NCBI RefSeq assembly: GCF_002929535.1
Contig: NZ_PJJO01000059.1
Span: 231,119-295,118 of the forward strand
Origin: Cryobacterium sp. Y11
Lineage (GTDB): Bacteria; Actinomycetota; Actinomycetes; Actinomycetales; Microbacteriaceae
Length of the DNA: 64,000 nucleotides
Reading direction: 5' to 3'
Part shown: positions 43,994-53,935 of the stretch, piece after piece
Position numbering within the stretch: position 1 is the stretch's first letter
Layout: every line of letters begins with the position of its first letter
Made by a program: the position numbers and the translations under genes
Notes under the pieces: generated by a model
The model's input: the letters and a program-made list of their open reading frames with translations, nothing else
What the model was told of the DNA's origin: nothing
Databases searched by the model: none

Positions 43994-45151
43994 ATGACTC
44001 CAGAGACTGATCCCGTCGCGATACTGCAGCAGCTCGTGCGCATCGACTCGGTCAACCCCGACCTTGTGCCTGACGCCGCCGGTGAGGTCGAAATTGCTCT
44101 GTGGTGCGCCGACTGGCTGCTCGGGCAGGGGTTCGACGTCACCGTGCTCGAGCAGACTCCCGGGCGGCCCTCCGTCGTCGGCGTCAAGCGTGGTACCGGC
44201 GGGGGACGCTCGCTCATGCTCAACGCGCACCTCGATACGGTCGGCGTTGCCAGCTACGCGGGCGATCCGTTCAGCGGAGATCTTCGCGACGGCCGGGTGT
44301 ACGGGCGCGGGGCTGTCGATACCAAGAGCGGACTCGCGGCCATTCTCGTGGCGGCAGGGCGGGCATCCGCTGCCGACCTGGCCGGGGATGTGATCGTGAC
44401 GTTGGTCGCCGACGAAGAATTCGGCAGTATCGGCACCGAGGAGGTGCTGCGCAGCTTTCGTGCCGACGCCGCCCTCGTGATCGAGCCGAGCGGCCTCGAA
44501 CTCACCACCGCCCACCGCGGATTCGCATGGTTCGAGCTCGAGCTGACCGGGCTCGCCGCGCACGGTTCGCAGCCAGAACTCGGCGTCGACGCCATCTGGC
44601 ATGCCGGCCTGGCGCTGCGCGCCCTCGACGAGTTGCGGCAGCAGCTGCACCAGGAACCGGCGCATCCCACGCTCGGCCACGGGGCCGTGCGGGTGTCAAA
44701 AATCGTCGGCGGTGACGACGCCGCCACGGTCGCGGCACGCTGCGTGCTCACCCTGGAACGACGGATGCTGCCTGGCCAGTCCCCGGAGCAGGTCGAGACC
44801 GAATTGCGGGCACTGTTCACCGATTTGACCAGTGAAGAACCGCAGTTTCGGTTCGAGCTGACCCGGCTGGTGGCTCGGGCAGCCTTTGAGGCTGAGCCGC
44901 ACTGGCCAATCCTGCGCGCGCTCACGACCAACACCGAGCGCGTGCTCGGTCACCCGGCAAAAACGCGCGGTGAACCGTTCTGGACCGACGCCGGACTGAT
45001 TCTCGAGGCCGGCATCCCCTGCGTGGTGTTTGGCGCCGACGGTGGGGGCCTGCACGCCGACACCGAGTGGGCCGACGCGCAGTCCGTACGCGCGCTCGCC
45101 GAGGTTCTCACGGGAACGATCACCGAGTTCTGTGGGCCGACAGTCGGCTGA
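43994..45151 (+). CDS. M20-family metallopeptidase (ArgE/DapE/CPG2-like)
   Basis: 385 residues. Metal ligands and catalytic residues are visible: LNAHLDTVG (His/Asp), RGAVDTKSGLAAIL, LVADEEFGSIGTE (Glu-Glu), VIEPSGLELTTAHRG, dimerisation domain near GLAAHGSQPELGVDAI, and the C-terminal His in GGGLHADTEWAD. It removes an acyl or amino-acid group from an amide; the substrate is not clear. Leaderless start likely: TAGGTT (43982-43987) lies 6 bases before ATG 43994. Confidence 0.88.
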   Translation: MTPETDPVAILQQLVRIDSVNPDLVPDAAGEVEIALWCADWLLGQGFDVTVLEQTPGRPSVVGVKRGTGGGRSLMLNAHLDTVGVASYAGDPFSGDLRDGRVYGRGAVDTKSGLAAILVAAGRASAADLAGDVIVTLVADEEFGSIGTEEVLRSFRADAALVIEPSGLELTTAHRGFAWFELELTGLAAHGSQPELGVDAIWHAGLALRALDELRQQLHQEPAHPTLGHGAVRVSKIVGGDDAATVAARCVLTLERRMLPGQSPEQVETELRALFTDLTSEEPQFRFELTRLVARAAFEAEPHWPILRALTTNTERVLGHPAKTRGEPFWTDAGLILEAGIPCVVFGADGGGLHADTEWADAQSVRALAEVLTGTITEFCGPTVG

Positions 45152-45183
45152 TCCGCTCCAGCCACGGCCCGCAACGCGGGTAA

Positions 45184-45807
45184 CTACTTGGCGACGCGCT
45201 CGGCCTCTGGATCATGCGCCGGCACTATCGCAGGGCGCTTGATCGCAAAGAAGGGGATGGTGCGCTGGCAGAACGGCCCGATCAGCACGGCAAACAGTAC
45301 GGTGCCGATTCCCACGTTGCCACCGAGCGCCCAGCCGATGCCGAGCACGATCACTTCGATGCCGGTGCGCACGATCCAGATCTTCCAGCCGGTGCTCTGA
45401 TGTAGGCCGGTCATCAGCCCGTCGCGCGGACCAGGGCCGAAGTGCGCGCCGATGTAGAGGCCGGTCGCGACCGCCACCGTCAGCAGCCCCGCGGCGAAGA
45501 GGAGGATACGCGCCCATAGGTCGAGGTCGGCGGGAATAAGCCACAGGCCCACATCGGCGGCCGGGCCAACGAGCACGGCGTTCAGCAGCGTGCCGGAACC
45601 GGGCTTCTGGCGGATGGGAATCCAGAGCAGCAGCACGACACCGCTCAACAAAATCGTGATCAGTCCGAAGCCAAGATGCGTGTGGTTGTCGATGCCCTGG
45701 GTGAGTACATCCCAGGGGGCTACGCCAATGCCACCGCGCACGATCAAGGCGATGCCGATTCCGTATAGGAAGAGGCCAATCAGCAGTTGAAGCACACGAC
45801 GAGTCAC
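45184..45807 (-). CDS. YczE/YyaS-type integral membrane protein
   Basis: 207 residues with five or six membrane spans and the family pattern IGIALIVRGGIGVAPWDVLTQGI and GLYIGAHFGPGPRDGLMTGLH. YczE homologues are associated with antibiotic (bacillaene/surfactin) production in Bacillus, but their mechanism is unknown. Start GTG 45805-45807; TAGACT lies 8 bases upstream. It is convergent with the M20 peptidase and divergent from the RND exporter. Confidence 0.85.
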   Translation of the reverse strand: MTRRVLQLLIGLFLYGIGIALIVRGGIGVAPWDVLTQGIDNHTHLGFGLITILLSGVVLLLWIPIRQKPGSGTLLNAVLVGPAADVGLWLIPADLDLWARILLFAAGLLTVAVATGLYIGAHFGPGPRDGLMTGLHQSTGWKIWIVRTGIEVIVLGIGWALGGNVGIGTVLFAVLIGPFCQRTIPFFAIKRPAIVPAHDPEAERVAK

Positions 45808-45854
45808 GAGAAATCAGTCTAAGGGCGGGCGGCGCGCGCTGGCATACTGAGCTG

Positions 45855-48800
45855 GTGCACTTTCTCGCGGTAGTGAGCATGAAGAATCGGGCGTTGATCG
45901 CCCTGATCACCATCGTGGCGGCCGTGTTTGGCGGCCTGGCCCTGACCGGCCTCAAACAGGAGCTGATCCCGTCACTGCAGCTGCCGCAGCTTCTCGTGTC
46001 GACGAGCTACCCTGGCGCGTCGCTACAGGTCGTCAACGACGACGTGTCGACCCCGATCGAGACCGCCATTCAGGGCCTTGTCGGCCTCGAAACAACGTCG
46101 ACGACGAGTAGTACGAACTCGTCGCTGGTGAGTGCCACCTTCACCTATGGCACCGACCTGGTCAAGGCAGAATCCCGCATCGACCAGGCAATCAACCGCA
46201 TTAAGAATGTTCTGCCGGCCGATATTGACCCGCAGGTCATCAGCGGCAGCATCGACGACTTTCCGGTGATCTCCCTCGCGGTGTCGTCGAGCGACACCGT
46301 GGCGTTGGCCGACCAGCTGGGGCGCAGCGTGCTCGGCGACATTCGCGACGTGGCCGGCGTGCGGGGCGCGTCCCTGGTCGGCTCCAGTGGCCGCCGAGTC
46401 ACGATCACGCCCAACACCGACGAGCTCGCCGCGCGCGGGCTCAGCACGCAGAGCCTGCGCGATGCGCTTCAGCAGAACGGGTCGCTGATTCCGGCCGGTG
46501 CTATCACCGAGGGTGACACGACCCTGTCGGTGCAGGCTGGCTCGAAACTCGGCTCGGTCGATGACATCGCCGCGCTCCCGCTCGTTGCCAGCTCGAGCAG
46601 TTTCACCGCCACTACAGCGGATGCCGCCCCCACGACAATAGGCGACGTCGCCACGGTCACCCTCGCCGGCAACCCGGTCACCAGCATCTCCCGAGTGAAC
46701 GGCGAAAGCGCCCTGACCATTGCCGTCACCAAGGTGCCCGCCGCGAACACGGTCGACGTGTCCCGGGCCGTGCGCGCTATTCTGCCGCAGCTCGCGGCGG
46801 CCGTCGCCCCCGCCACGTTCACGGTCGTCTTCGATCAGGCGCCGTTCATTCAGCAGTCGATCGATGCGCTCACTCAGGAAGGTCTGCTCGGCCTCGGCTT
46901 TGCGGTGATCGTGATTTTGGTGTTTCTGCTCTCGGTGCGAGCCACGCTCGTTACGGCGATCTCGATTCCCACCTCGGTGCTGATCACCTTCATCGGGCTG
47001 CAGAGCGTGGGGTATTCGCTGAATATCCTCACCCTCGGAGCGCTCACGATCGCCATCGGCCGGGTTGTCGACGACTCGATCGTGGTGATCGAGAACATCA
47101 AGCGGCACCTCGTCGCGGAAGCCGACCGCGCCGCCACGATCGTCTTCGCCGTGCGGGAGGTGGCCGGAGCGATCACGGCCTCGACGGTCACAACGGTGAC
47201 GGTGTTCCTGCCAATCTCCTTCGTCGGCGGGTCTACCGGCGAGCTGTTTCGTCCGTTCGCGCTGACCGTGACGATCGCCCTGCTGGCGTCGCTACTGGTC
47301 TCGCTGACCATCGTGCCCGTGCTCGCGTACTGGTTTTTGCGGGCACCGCAGGCTGTCGGCGCGCTCGATTCCGAACCGCAGGATGATGCAGCTGGCGCCG
47401 CGGCGACCGGCGCGCACTCGCGGCATGCGGCTGCGGCATCCGCTGTGGCGGGTCTGTCAGCGACCGCCGAAGCTGGCGAGAACCCGGGCCGGCTGCAGCA
47501 GGGCTACCTGCCGGTCATTCGGTTCACGCTCAAGCACGCCGTGGCGACGCTGTTGCTGGCCGTGCTCGTGCTCGGCGGAACGGCAGCCATGCTGCCGTTC
47601 ATGAAGGTGAACTTTCTCGGATCGACCGGGCAGAACACGTTCCGGGTAACGCAAACGCTTCCGGTCGGCAGCAGTTTGGCCGCGCAGGATGCGGCATCCG
47701 CTTCGGTCGAGACAACGCTGCGTGACCTCGACGGTATCGAAATCGTGCAGCTGTCGATTGGTAGCGGAGGTACCGCGAGCGCGTTTCGTGGCGGGGCGCC
47801 GACCTCGAGCGCGGTGACCTATTCGATCACCACGACCGACGGCGCCAACGCTGATACGGTGCAAAACCAGGCGCGCACGTCCCTGGCCAAACTGAGCGAT
47901 GTTGGCGAGATCTCGGTCGCTGCGGCGAGTGGTTTCGGGGCCTCCTCCGACATCGCCGTCGACATCACGGCGGCAACGGATGCCGACCTCACGACCGCGA
48001 CCACGTCCATTCTCGGCGCGGTCCAGAAACTGACGTCGATCACACAGAGCGTGAGCACCCTTACCTCCTCGTTGCCGTACCTGGCCGTCACCGTTGATCG
48101 TGATGCCGCGGCTGCGGCTGGTTTCAGCGAATTGACTCTCGGAACCCTCGTGTCGCAGACCATGCAGCCCAGCGCGATCGGGTCGATCGTGATCGACGAG
48201 ACCAACCTGACCGTGTACCTGTCGGCGCAATCTCCGCCGACGACATCCGCTGACCTGGCGGCGCTGCAAATACCGACGCGCGGGGGACCGGTAGCCCTCT
48301 CCACCCTCGCAACTGTCGAACAGATCGACGGGCCGGATACTCTCACCACGACCAAGGGCCTGCGCACGGCGACCGTGTCGGCGACGCCCGCGAGTGACGA
48401 CCTCGGCACGGCGAACGCGCAGCTGAGCCAGATGCTCGTCGATACGGCGCTGCCGACCGGGGCGACTGCGACGCTCGGTGGGGTGAGCGCCGACCAGGCC
48501 GAGGCTTTTGGGCAGCTCGGGGTGGCGATGCTCGTGGCCGTTCTCATCGTCTACATCGTGATGGTGGCGACGTTCCGGTCGCTGCTGCAACCGCTGTTGC
48601 TGCTCGTGTCTGTACCGTTCGCGGCGACCGGGGCAATCGCCCTGCAGGTAGTGACCGGCATCCCGCTCGGGGTTCCGTCTCTCATCGGCGTGCTCATGCT
48701 CATTGGAATCGTCGTGACCAACGCGATCGTGCTCGTCGACCTGGTCAACCAGTACCGGCGGCGCGGCCTGTCGGTGCCCGATGCCCTCGTCGCCGGCGCG

Positions 48801-49028
48801 AGCCGACGGTTGCGGCCTATTTTGATGACGGCGCTTGCCACGATCTTCGCCCTGGTGCCGATGGCGATCGGCCTCACCGGTCATGGCGGATTCATCTCGC
48901 AGCCGCTCGCGCTCGTGGTCATCGGCGGGTTGGTGTCATCAACGGTGCTCACCCTGATTGTGCTCCCGGTGCTGTACCTGCTGGTCGAGGGCGCCCGGGA
49001 GCGTCGCGCTGTACGTCGGGCTGACTGA
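45855..49028 (+). CDS. RND-superfamily efflux transporter (AcrB/SwrC-like)
   Basis: 1057 residues with the full RND layout: span 1 after MKNRALIALITIVAAVFGGLAL, a large extracellular domain, spans 2-6 at about 340-500 (LLGLGFAVIVILVFLLSVRATLV, TLGALTIAIGRVVDDSIVVIENI with the proton-relay Asp pair), then the second half (span 7 at about 565) ending with a second set of spans. It resembles the Gram-positive SwrC group that exports lipopeptides and other amphiphiles without an outer-membrane channel. No membrane-fusion partner is adjacent. GTG 45855 has CATACT 6 bases upstream, suggesting a leaderless mRNA. Confidence 0.9.
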   Translation: MHFLAVVSMKNRALIALITIVAAVFGGLALTGLKQELIPSLQLPQLLVSTSYPGASLQVVNDDVSTPIETAIQGLVGLETTSTTSSTNSSLVSATFTYGTDLVKAESRIDQAINRIKNVLPADIDPQVISGSIDDFPVISLAVSSSDTVALADQLGRSVLGDIRDVAGVRGASLVGSSGRRVTITPNTDELAARGLSTQSLRDALQQNGSLIPAGAITEGDTTLSVQAGSKLGSVDDIAALPLVASSSSFTATTADAAPTTIGDVATVTLAGNPVTSISRVNGESALTIAVTKVPAANTVDVSRAVRAILPQLAAAVAPATFTVVFDQAPFIQQSIDALTQEGLLGLGFAVIVILVFLLSVRATLVTAISIPTSVLITFIGLQSVGYSLNILTLGALTIAIGRVVDDSIVVIENIKRHLVAEADRAATIVFAVREVAGAITASTVTTVTVFLPISFVGGSTGELFRPFALTVTIALLASLLVSLTIVPVLAYWFLRAPQAVGALDSEPQDDAAGAAATGAHSRHAAAASAVAGLSATAEAGENPGRLQQGYLPVIRFTLKHAVATLLLAVLVLGGTAAMLPFMKVNFLGSTGQNTFRVTQTLPVGSSLAAQDAASASVETTLRDLDGIEIVQLSIGSGGTASAFRGGAPTSSAVTYSITTTDGANADTVQNQARTSLAKLSDVGEISVAAASGFGASSDIAVDITAATDADLTTATTSILGAVQKLTSITQSVSTLTSSLPYLAVTVDRDAAAAAGFSELTLGTLVSQTMQPSAIGSIVIDETNLTVYLSAQSPPTTSADLAALQIPTRGGPVALSTLATVEQIDGPDTLTTTKGLRTATVSATPASDDLGTANAQLSQMLVDTALPTGATATLGGVSADQAEAFGQLGVAMLVAVLIVYIVMVATFRSLLQPLLLLVSVPFAATGAIALQVVTGIPLGVPSLIGVLMLIGIVVTNAIVLVDLVNQYRRRGLSVPDALVAGASRRLRPILMTALATIFALVPMAIGLTGHGGFISQPLALVVIGGLVSSTVLTLIVLPVLYLLVEGARERRAVRRAD

Positions 49029-49295
49029 CTTTGCCCGACGTGTCGTCCCTGCAAGCGCTGGCCCCCCGCGGGATGCCACCTGTGACCCTATGAACAGATC
49101 CATGACGATTGAATGTCTCGTTGCCCGTGTGACGCTTCTGTCTCATGGCTTCGGGGACAGTTATGTCTCCGAGCCAAACCGACAGGTTGTGCCTCACGAT
49201 GGTTCTGAGACTTCGGGTAGCCCCTACCCAGTGCATCGTCGGGGAGGCCGTCGAACAGCTGCTCCAGCAACGCATCTCGATCTCGCGGGTGGCGG
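49029..49295. other. Intergenic region, possible IS-end remnant
   Basis: Between the RND gene and the convergent M23 gene. It includes CTTCTGTCTCATGG, a hairpin CGGGGACA-gtta-TGTCTCCG (about 49153-49172) and GGTTCTGAGACTTCGG. The composition and repeated GTCTC words recall the ends of actinobacterial insertion sequences, but no transposase is left. No gene is called. Confidence 0.35.
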
Positions 49296-51020
49296 TTAGC
49301 CGCCGAGAATGATGCCGCGGTTCAGAAAGAACAGTTGGGGGTCGATACGCACGCCATCGACCCGAACCTCGACGTGAGCGTGACAGCCAGTGGACAGACC
49401 GGTGCTACCGACGCTCCCGATTTGTTGGCCGGCCGCGACCCGGTCGCCGACAGTGACCAGGGTTTCGCTGTCGGCGAGATGGGCGTAGCCCGTTTGCACG
49501 CCCGCGCCGTGGTCGATCAGAATCCAATTACCGTAGCTGCCGACGGAACCCGCAGCCTGCACGATTCCAGAGGTGGCGGCAAAGACCTGTGCCTGACAAC
49601 TTGCCCCGATATCGGTGCCGTAGTGGAACGCGCCAACGCCGGGTAGCGGGCGCACGGGGCGCGGCCCGTAGACATCAGTTATTGGACCGCGCGCCGGGTT
49701 GGCCCAGCCTTGATCATTTAACTGGCCGGTGTCGCTTTGGGTAATCGGGCGGAGGTCGAGTCCGGCTAAGTCAACGGCCGCGCTCGCCGCCTGGGCGACC
49801 GCGACGACCAGCTCCTGGCCCGCATCCTCGAAGTCGGTGGTGGCAGCAGTCAGTGCGGCTTGGCTGGCGTCACTGGATACGGTGCTGGCAGCCGCGCGCG
49901 TTTCGCTGTCTTCCCGATTCAGCTTGAGCGCTCTGGCCTCATCGGCCTCGGCGCGCGCCTGAATCGTCTCGATGTTCTCGGCAATTCGGTCCAGGTGGTC
50001 GAGGGTGCTCAGCTGATCGAGCACAGTGCCGAGAGAGTCTCCGTCCAGAAAGACATCGGTCAGGCCCGCGCCGGACTGCTGTTGCGCGAGTTTGCGCGCG
50101 AGCACGGCAAAGCTCCGTTTAGACGCGGCCGCGGTGCGCGTGGCCTGAACGGCCAGTCGGTGCACGAGGGTTGCGCGTCCTTGAGCGAGCGTCTGGGTGG
50201 CCTGCGTCGATGCGAAAGTCGTGCGGGCGGTCTCCAGCGTGATTTGCGCTGACTGTGATCGGGTCAGTGCGCGTGCAAGCTCTGAAGCTCGTTGTGCCGA
50301 CTCTTTCTGAGCGGATGCGCGTTGATCGCGCTCTCGCTCGGCTGCAGCCTGACTCTCGGCCAAGGCGGTTGCCGCTGAAGCACGGGCGGTTGCCGCTGAA
50401 GCCAGGGCTGCGGCTTGGGCTGCTGCCTGCTCCGTGACGCCGGAATCAAGTGGCGCTGGCGCTGCTTCTGGCAGTTCGGGGATGTTGGCGACCGGCGGGA
50501 TCGGGCCGTCAGTCGGGTCGGGGATTGGCTCAGCGCTGGGGGTTGGCGTCGGTTCAGTCGTTGGTTCTGGGGTGGGTTCAGCTGTGGGTTCGGGTGTGGG
50601 TTCAGCCGTTGGTTTTGGGGTGGGTTCGGGTGTGGGTTCAGCTGTTGGTTCGGGTGTGGGTTCAGCTGTTGGTTTTGGGGTGGGTTCGGGTGTGGGTTCG
50701 GCCGTGGGTTCAGCTGTTGGTTCTGGAGTGGGCTCAGCAGTTGGCTCCGCCGTCGGTTCGGGAGTTGGCTCGTTGGTTGGTTCAGTGATCGAGTCAGCGC
50801 CCGCAGCCACGATCTGCGTCGGCAGAGCAGCCCCACCTGCTGGCAGTTCGTCGGCGCTCGCCGCGCTCGCCGCGGTCGGCGCACCAAACACGAGCAGCGC
50901 TGCCACGACGACGATCGCCAAGCGACCACGTGCCCGCCGAGACGAAGCGCCCGGGTGCTGAGGGTTCACTCGACCGATCGACACAGTGTGACCGTGACTT
51001 TCGGCTAGCAACATCGGCAT
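49296..51020 (-). CDS. Secreted M23-family peptidoglycan endopeptidase with Pro/Thr/Glu repeat and coiled coil
   Basis: 574 residues from ATG 51018-51020 (CAGG upstream). A signal peptide ([26 protein letters not shown]) is followed by a long PT/PE repeat ([10 protein letters not shown] type, about residues 75-165), then a coiled-coil region rich in Ala/Gln/Glu (about 180-420), and a C-terminal M23 domain. Zn ligands are present in HYGTDIG and HAHVEV, so it should be active on peptide cross-links. The layout resembles EnvC/RipC-like cell-separation hydrolases. It runs convergent to the RND gene. Confidence 0.92.
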   Translation of the reverse strand: MPMLLAESHGHTVSIGRVNPQHPGASSRRARGRLAIVVVAALLVFGAPTAASAASADELPAGGAALPTQIVAAGADSITEPTNEPTPEPTAEPTAEPTPEPTAEPTAEPTPEPTPKPTAEPTPEPTAEPTPEPTPKPTAEPTPEPTAEPTPEPTTEPTPTPSAEPIPDPTDGPIPPVANIPELPEAAPAPLDSGVTEQAAAQAAALASAATARASAATALAESQAAAERERDQRASAQKESAQRASELARALTRSQSAQITLETARTTFASTQATQTLAQGRATLVHRLAVQATRTAAASKRSFAVLARKLAQQQSGAGLTDVFLDGDSLGTVLDQLSTLDHLDRIAENIETIQARAEADEARALKLNREDSETRAAASTVSSDASQAALTAATTDFEDAGQELVVAVAQAASAAVDLAGLDLRPITQSDTGQLNDQGWANPARGPITDVYGPRPVRPLPGVGAFHYGTDIGASCQAQVFAATSGIVQAAGSVGSYGNWILIDHGAGVQTGYAHLADSETLVTVGDRVAAGQQIGSVGSTGLSTGCHAHVEVRVDGVRIDPQLFFLNRGIILGG

Positions 51021-51148
51021 ACCTGATCCATTCGGGTAATGGACTCGCGCAGCCCGGGCGGGCTGACGTTGCGCAAGTATGGCACGGCAGCGCGGGACCC
51101 ACAACGGGTCATAGGTGTAGCCCAAGGTGGTTATAAGGTGAGGTGCCG

Positions 51149-52750
51149 CTAGACCAACTGAGGCGCCCCGGTTGCTGCGGCGGCGCGCACGGCGCCCGAG
51201 GCGACGAGCGCGACGACGCCCTCGATTTCCGGGGAGAGAAAGCGGTCGTGACCGGGACCAGCGGCGACGGTGCGCACCAGATCGCGCACGGCGCGGGTCG
51301 CAGGGCCCGGCGCGAGCGGCGCCCGCAGATCGAGCGAGCGCGACGCGGTCATGATCTCGATCGACAGCACTCGTTCGAGCCCGTCAAGTGAGCGGCGTAG
51401 CTTGCGGGCGGCATGCCAGCCCATCGAAACGTGGTCTTCCTGCATCGCCGAGGAGGGAATCGAATCAACGGATGCCGGTGCAGCGAGTCGCTTGAGTTCC
51501 GACACGATCCCCGCAGCGGTGTACTGGGCGATCATCAGCCCGGAATCCACGCCCACCTCGTGCGCCAGAAACGGAGGCAGACCCTTGCTGCGGCTCGCAT
51601 CGAGGTGACGGTCGGTGCGCCGCTCACTCATGCTCGCGACATCCGCTGCCACAATCGCGAGAAAATCGAGCACGTAGCCGAGCGGTGCGCCGTGAAAATT
51701 ACCGTTTGACATAACCCGACCGTCGACGGTGACGACCGGGTTGTCGATGGCGCTGGCCAGCTCGCGGCCAGCCACGAGGGCTGCATGGGCTGCCGTGTCG
51801 CGTGCGGCGCCGTGCACCTGCGGGGCACAACGCAGCGAATAGGCGTCTTGCACCGAGGTGTCCTCCGGGCCGGAGTGACTCGCGACCAGCGCGGAGCCGC
51901 GCAGCAGCCGGCGCAGGTTGGCGGCGCTGTCGGCCTGGCCGAGCTGAGGCCGCAGCTGCTGCAGATCGGCAGCGAAGACCGCATCCGTTCCGAGCAAAGC
52001 CTCAACGCTCATTGCCGCGGCAATATCGGCGGTGGTGAGCAGCCGGGCTAGATCGTCGAGGGCGAGTACGAGCATGCCGAGCATGCCGTCCGTACCGTTA
52101 ATGAGGGCGAGGCCCTCTTTCTCGGCGAGCATGACGGGCTCGATGCCGGCCGCGGCGAGGGCTGCGTCGCCGCCAAGGTGGGTGCCGGTTGCGTCGCGCG
52201 CCTGTCCCTCCCCCATCACGACGAGGGCGCAGTGGGCGAGCGGGGCCAGGTCGCCGGAGCAACCGAGCGACCCGTACTCGTGCACGACCGGGGTGATGTG
52301 CGCGTTGAGCACGGCCGCATAGGTTTCGGCGGTCGCCGGGCGCACGCCGGTGCGACCCGTCATGAGCGTAGACAATCGCAGCAGCATCAGGGCGCGCACG
52401 ACTTCGCGTTCGACCTCTGGCCCGCTCCCGGCGGCGTGCGAGCGAACGAGGCTCGCCTGCAGCTGCGCCCGTCGATCAGGGGTGATGAACGTCGTGGCCA
52501 GGGCGCCGAAGCCGGTGGAGATTCCGTAGTGCGGCTCGGTGTCGGCCGCGAGCGCGTCGATGATCGTGCGCGTCGCCGCGACGTCGGCGAGACTGGCCGG
52601 GTCGAGGGTGACGCGCGCATTGTGCCGTGCAACGGCGATCACATCGGCGAAGGACAGGGCGGACATTCCCACCACGACCAAGCTCGTCTCAGCAGCGGAT
52701 GCCGCGCTCGGGTCGGGCAGGTCGGTGCTGGGCGTCGTCACGAGAGTCAT
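51149..52750 (-). CDS. hutH: Histidine ammonia-lyase
   Basis: 533 residues from ATG 52748-52750. The aromatic lyase pattern is clear: [16 protein letters not shown], the prosthetic-group site [17 protein letters not shown], and GREL-type helices near SAIDNPVV and [12 protein letters not shown]. The MIO cofactor would be built from Cys-Ser-Gly instead of the common Ala-Ser-Gly. It turns histidine into urocanate, the first step of histidine breakdown. No other hut genes are adjacent; a divergent IclR regulator lies 171 bases away. Confidence 0.93.
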   Translation of the reverse strand: MTLVTTPSTDLPDPSAASAAETSLVVVGMSALSFADVIAVARHNARVTLDPASLADVAATRTIIDALAADTEPHYGISTGFGALATTFITPDRRAQLQASLVRSHAAGSGPEVEREVVRALMLLRLSTLMTGRTGVRPATAETYAAVLNAHITPVVHEYGSLGCSGDLAPLAHCALVVMGEGQARDATGTHLGGDAALAAAGIEPVMLAEKEGLALINGTDGMLGMLVLALDDLARLLTTADIAAAMSVEALLGTDAVFAADLQQLRPQLGQADSAANLRRLLRGSALVASHSGPEDTSVQDAYSLRCAPQVHGAARDTAAHAALVAGRELASAIDNPVVTVDGRVMSNGNFHGAPLGYVLDFLAIVAADVASMSERRTDRHLDASRSKGLPPFLAHEVGVDSGLMIAQYTAAGIVSELKRLAAPASVDSIPSSAMQEDHVSMGWHAARKLRRSLDGLERVLSIEIMTASRSLDLRAPLAPGPATRAVRDLVRTVAAGPGHDRFLSPEIEGVVALVASGAVRAAAATGAPQLV

Positions 52751-52792
52751 GATTCGATTGCACACCCGGGCCGCACCGGGCGATAGCCGGAT

Positions 52793-52806
52793 ACAGTGGA
52801 TACTGT
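52793..52806. promoter_or_regulatory. Palindrome in the hutH-iclR divergent promoter region
   Basis: ACAGT (52793-52797) and ACTGT (52802-52806) flank GGAT, a 14-bp palindrome of the size bound by IclR dimers. GGATAC words precede and follow it, giving three in about 28 bases. It is 43 bases upstream of the hutH start on that side and 115 bases upstream of the iclR start on the other. Confidence 0.5.
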
Positions 52807-52921
52807 CCGGGATACCGGGCATTTGCTCTATTGAGCTTGGTCTGGAGCCCTGACCCGGGCATCCGCTCTGACCGGGTGCGGAGCCTGCGCATCCGCTGGC
52901 CAACGGTATGGGAGGAGCGCC

Positions 52922-53695
52922 ATGGCAACCGCGGCGAAGGTTCCGGCCGCGGAAAGCACCCTGCGCGTGCTGACCCACCTGGCGGCCCAGCGCGGGCCGA
53001 CGCGCGCCGCTGCGCTGGCGAGCGCGCTCGGTCTGCCGCGGTCGACCGTGTATCAGCTGCTCGACGTGCTCGTGGCGCAGGGTTTCGTCGTGCACCTGCC
53101 CGAGGAACACCGCTACGGACTCGGCATCGCTGCCTTTGAGCTGAGTAGCGGATTCAGCCGGCAGCAGCCGCTCTCCCGCCTGGGCCGTGCGCTCGTGGCT
53201 GCGCTCGTCGACCGGCTCGGGGAGAGCGCGCACCTCGTGGTGTTGCACGGGCGCGACGTGATCTACCTGGTCGAGGAGCGGGCCCCCCATCGTCCATCGC
53301 TCGTTTCCGACGTTGGGGTGCGATTGCCGGCGCACCTCACCGCGAGCGGGCGCGCGATGCTCGCCGCGCTCCCCGCCGCCCAATTGCGCGCGCTCTACCC
53401 GAATCAAAGTGCGCTTGAGCAGCGCGACGGTCGCGGCCCACGCACCAGACTTGAGCTTCGCGGCGTACTCGATCGAGTGCGAACGGATGGCTACGCCACC
53501 GAAAACGGCGAAATCACGCCCGGCATCGCCTCGGTCGCGCTCGCCGTGCACGACCACGCCGGTTGGCCCGCCGCTGCCATCGCGGTGACGTTCGCGCACG
53601 ACCGGTATGCCGAGGCGGACTGGCCGGCGCTCGCCGAGTCGGTCGCCGCGACGGCGGTCGAACTCTCGCGCCGCATCGGTGGTCGCCCGCACTGA
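52922..53695 (+). CDS. IclR-family transcriptional regulator, probable regulator of hutH
   Basis: 257 residues. Winged helix at residues 9-70 (STLRVLTHLAAQRGPTRAAALA, LGLPRSTVYQLLDVLVAQGFV) and a GAF-like IclR effector domain (RLGESAHLVVLHGRDVIYLVEE, PAHLTASGRAMLAALP, GIASVALAVHDHAGWPAAAIAV). GGGAGGAGC precedes ATG 52922. It is divergent from hutH, the common arrangement of histidase regulators in Micrococcales. The effector would be histidine or urocanate by analogy. Confidence 0.9.
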   Translation: MATAAKVPAAESTLRVLTHLAAQRGPTRAAALASALGLPRSTVYQLLDVLVAQGFVVHLPEEHRYGLGIAAFELSSGFSRQQPLSRLGRALVAALVDRLGESAHLVVLHGRDVIYLVEERAPHRPSLVSDVGVRLPAHLTASGRAMLAALPAAQLRALYPNQSALEQRDGRGPRTRLELRGVLDRVRTDGYATENGEITPGIASVALAVHDHAGWPAAAIAVTFAHDRYAEADWPALAESVAATAVELSRRIGGRPH

Positions 53696-53737
53696 GCCCG
53701 AGTGGCGGGCGCCCGCCGCTCAGGCGCCCGCGCCCGC

Positions 53738-53879
53738 CTCGCGGCACTCGTTGGTCGGGGTGCCCCGTCGCTACCGAGTGCCACGACCGGCAGGCCCCGG
53801 GCGCGCCCGCCTCGCGGCACTCGTTGGGAAAGCTGGCACTCGTTCAAACCGGTGCGCGCTTCTCAAACGAGTGCTGCGA
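53738..53879. repeat. Palindromic repeat elements (REP-like), 5' side of hydrolase locus
   Basis: CTCGCGGCACTCGTTGG occurs twice, at about 53738 and 53811. The second opens a 69-base element (53811-53879) that ends GAGTGCTGCGA and contains CGTTCAAACC and CTTCTCAAAC. The ends mirror each other (GGCACTCGTT / AACGAGTGC). A diverged copy of the same length lies at 55273-55341. Confidence 0.75.
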
Positions 53880-53935
53880 ACCGTCATCCAGGCACCTGCA
53901 CCCCGAGCTGCAGGCCCACCGCTGGCTTCGCCCGG

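Noticed and set aside
43883..44680. Upstream extension of the CPBP protein
   Set aside because: Antisense to the M20 peptidase gene; the membrane protein begins at ATG 43882.
47457..48884. 475-codon minus-strand frame within the RND gene
   Set aside because: Arg/His/Asp-rich, no domain; antisense artefact of a well-supported RND gene.
52751..53692. Long upstream extension of the histidase frame
   Set aside because: Antisense to the iclR gene; the conserved histidase sequence starts after ATG 52750.
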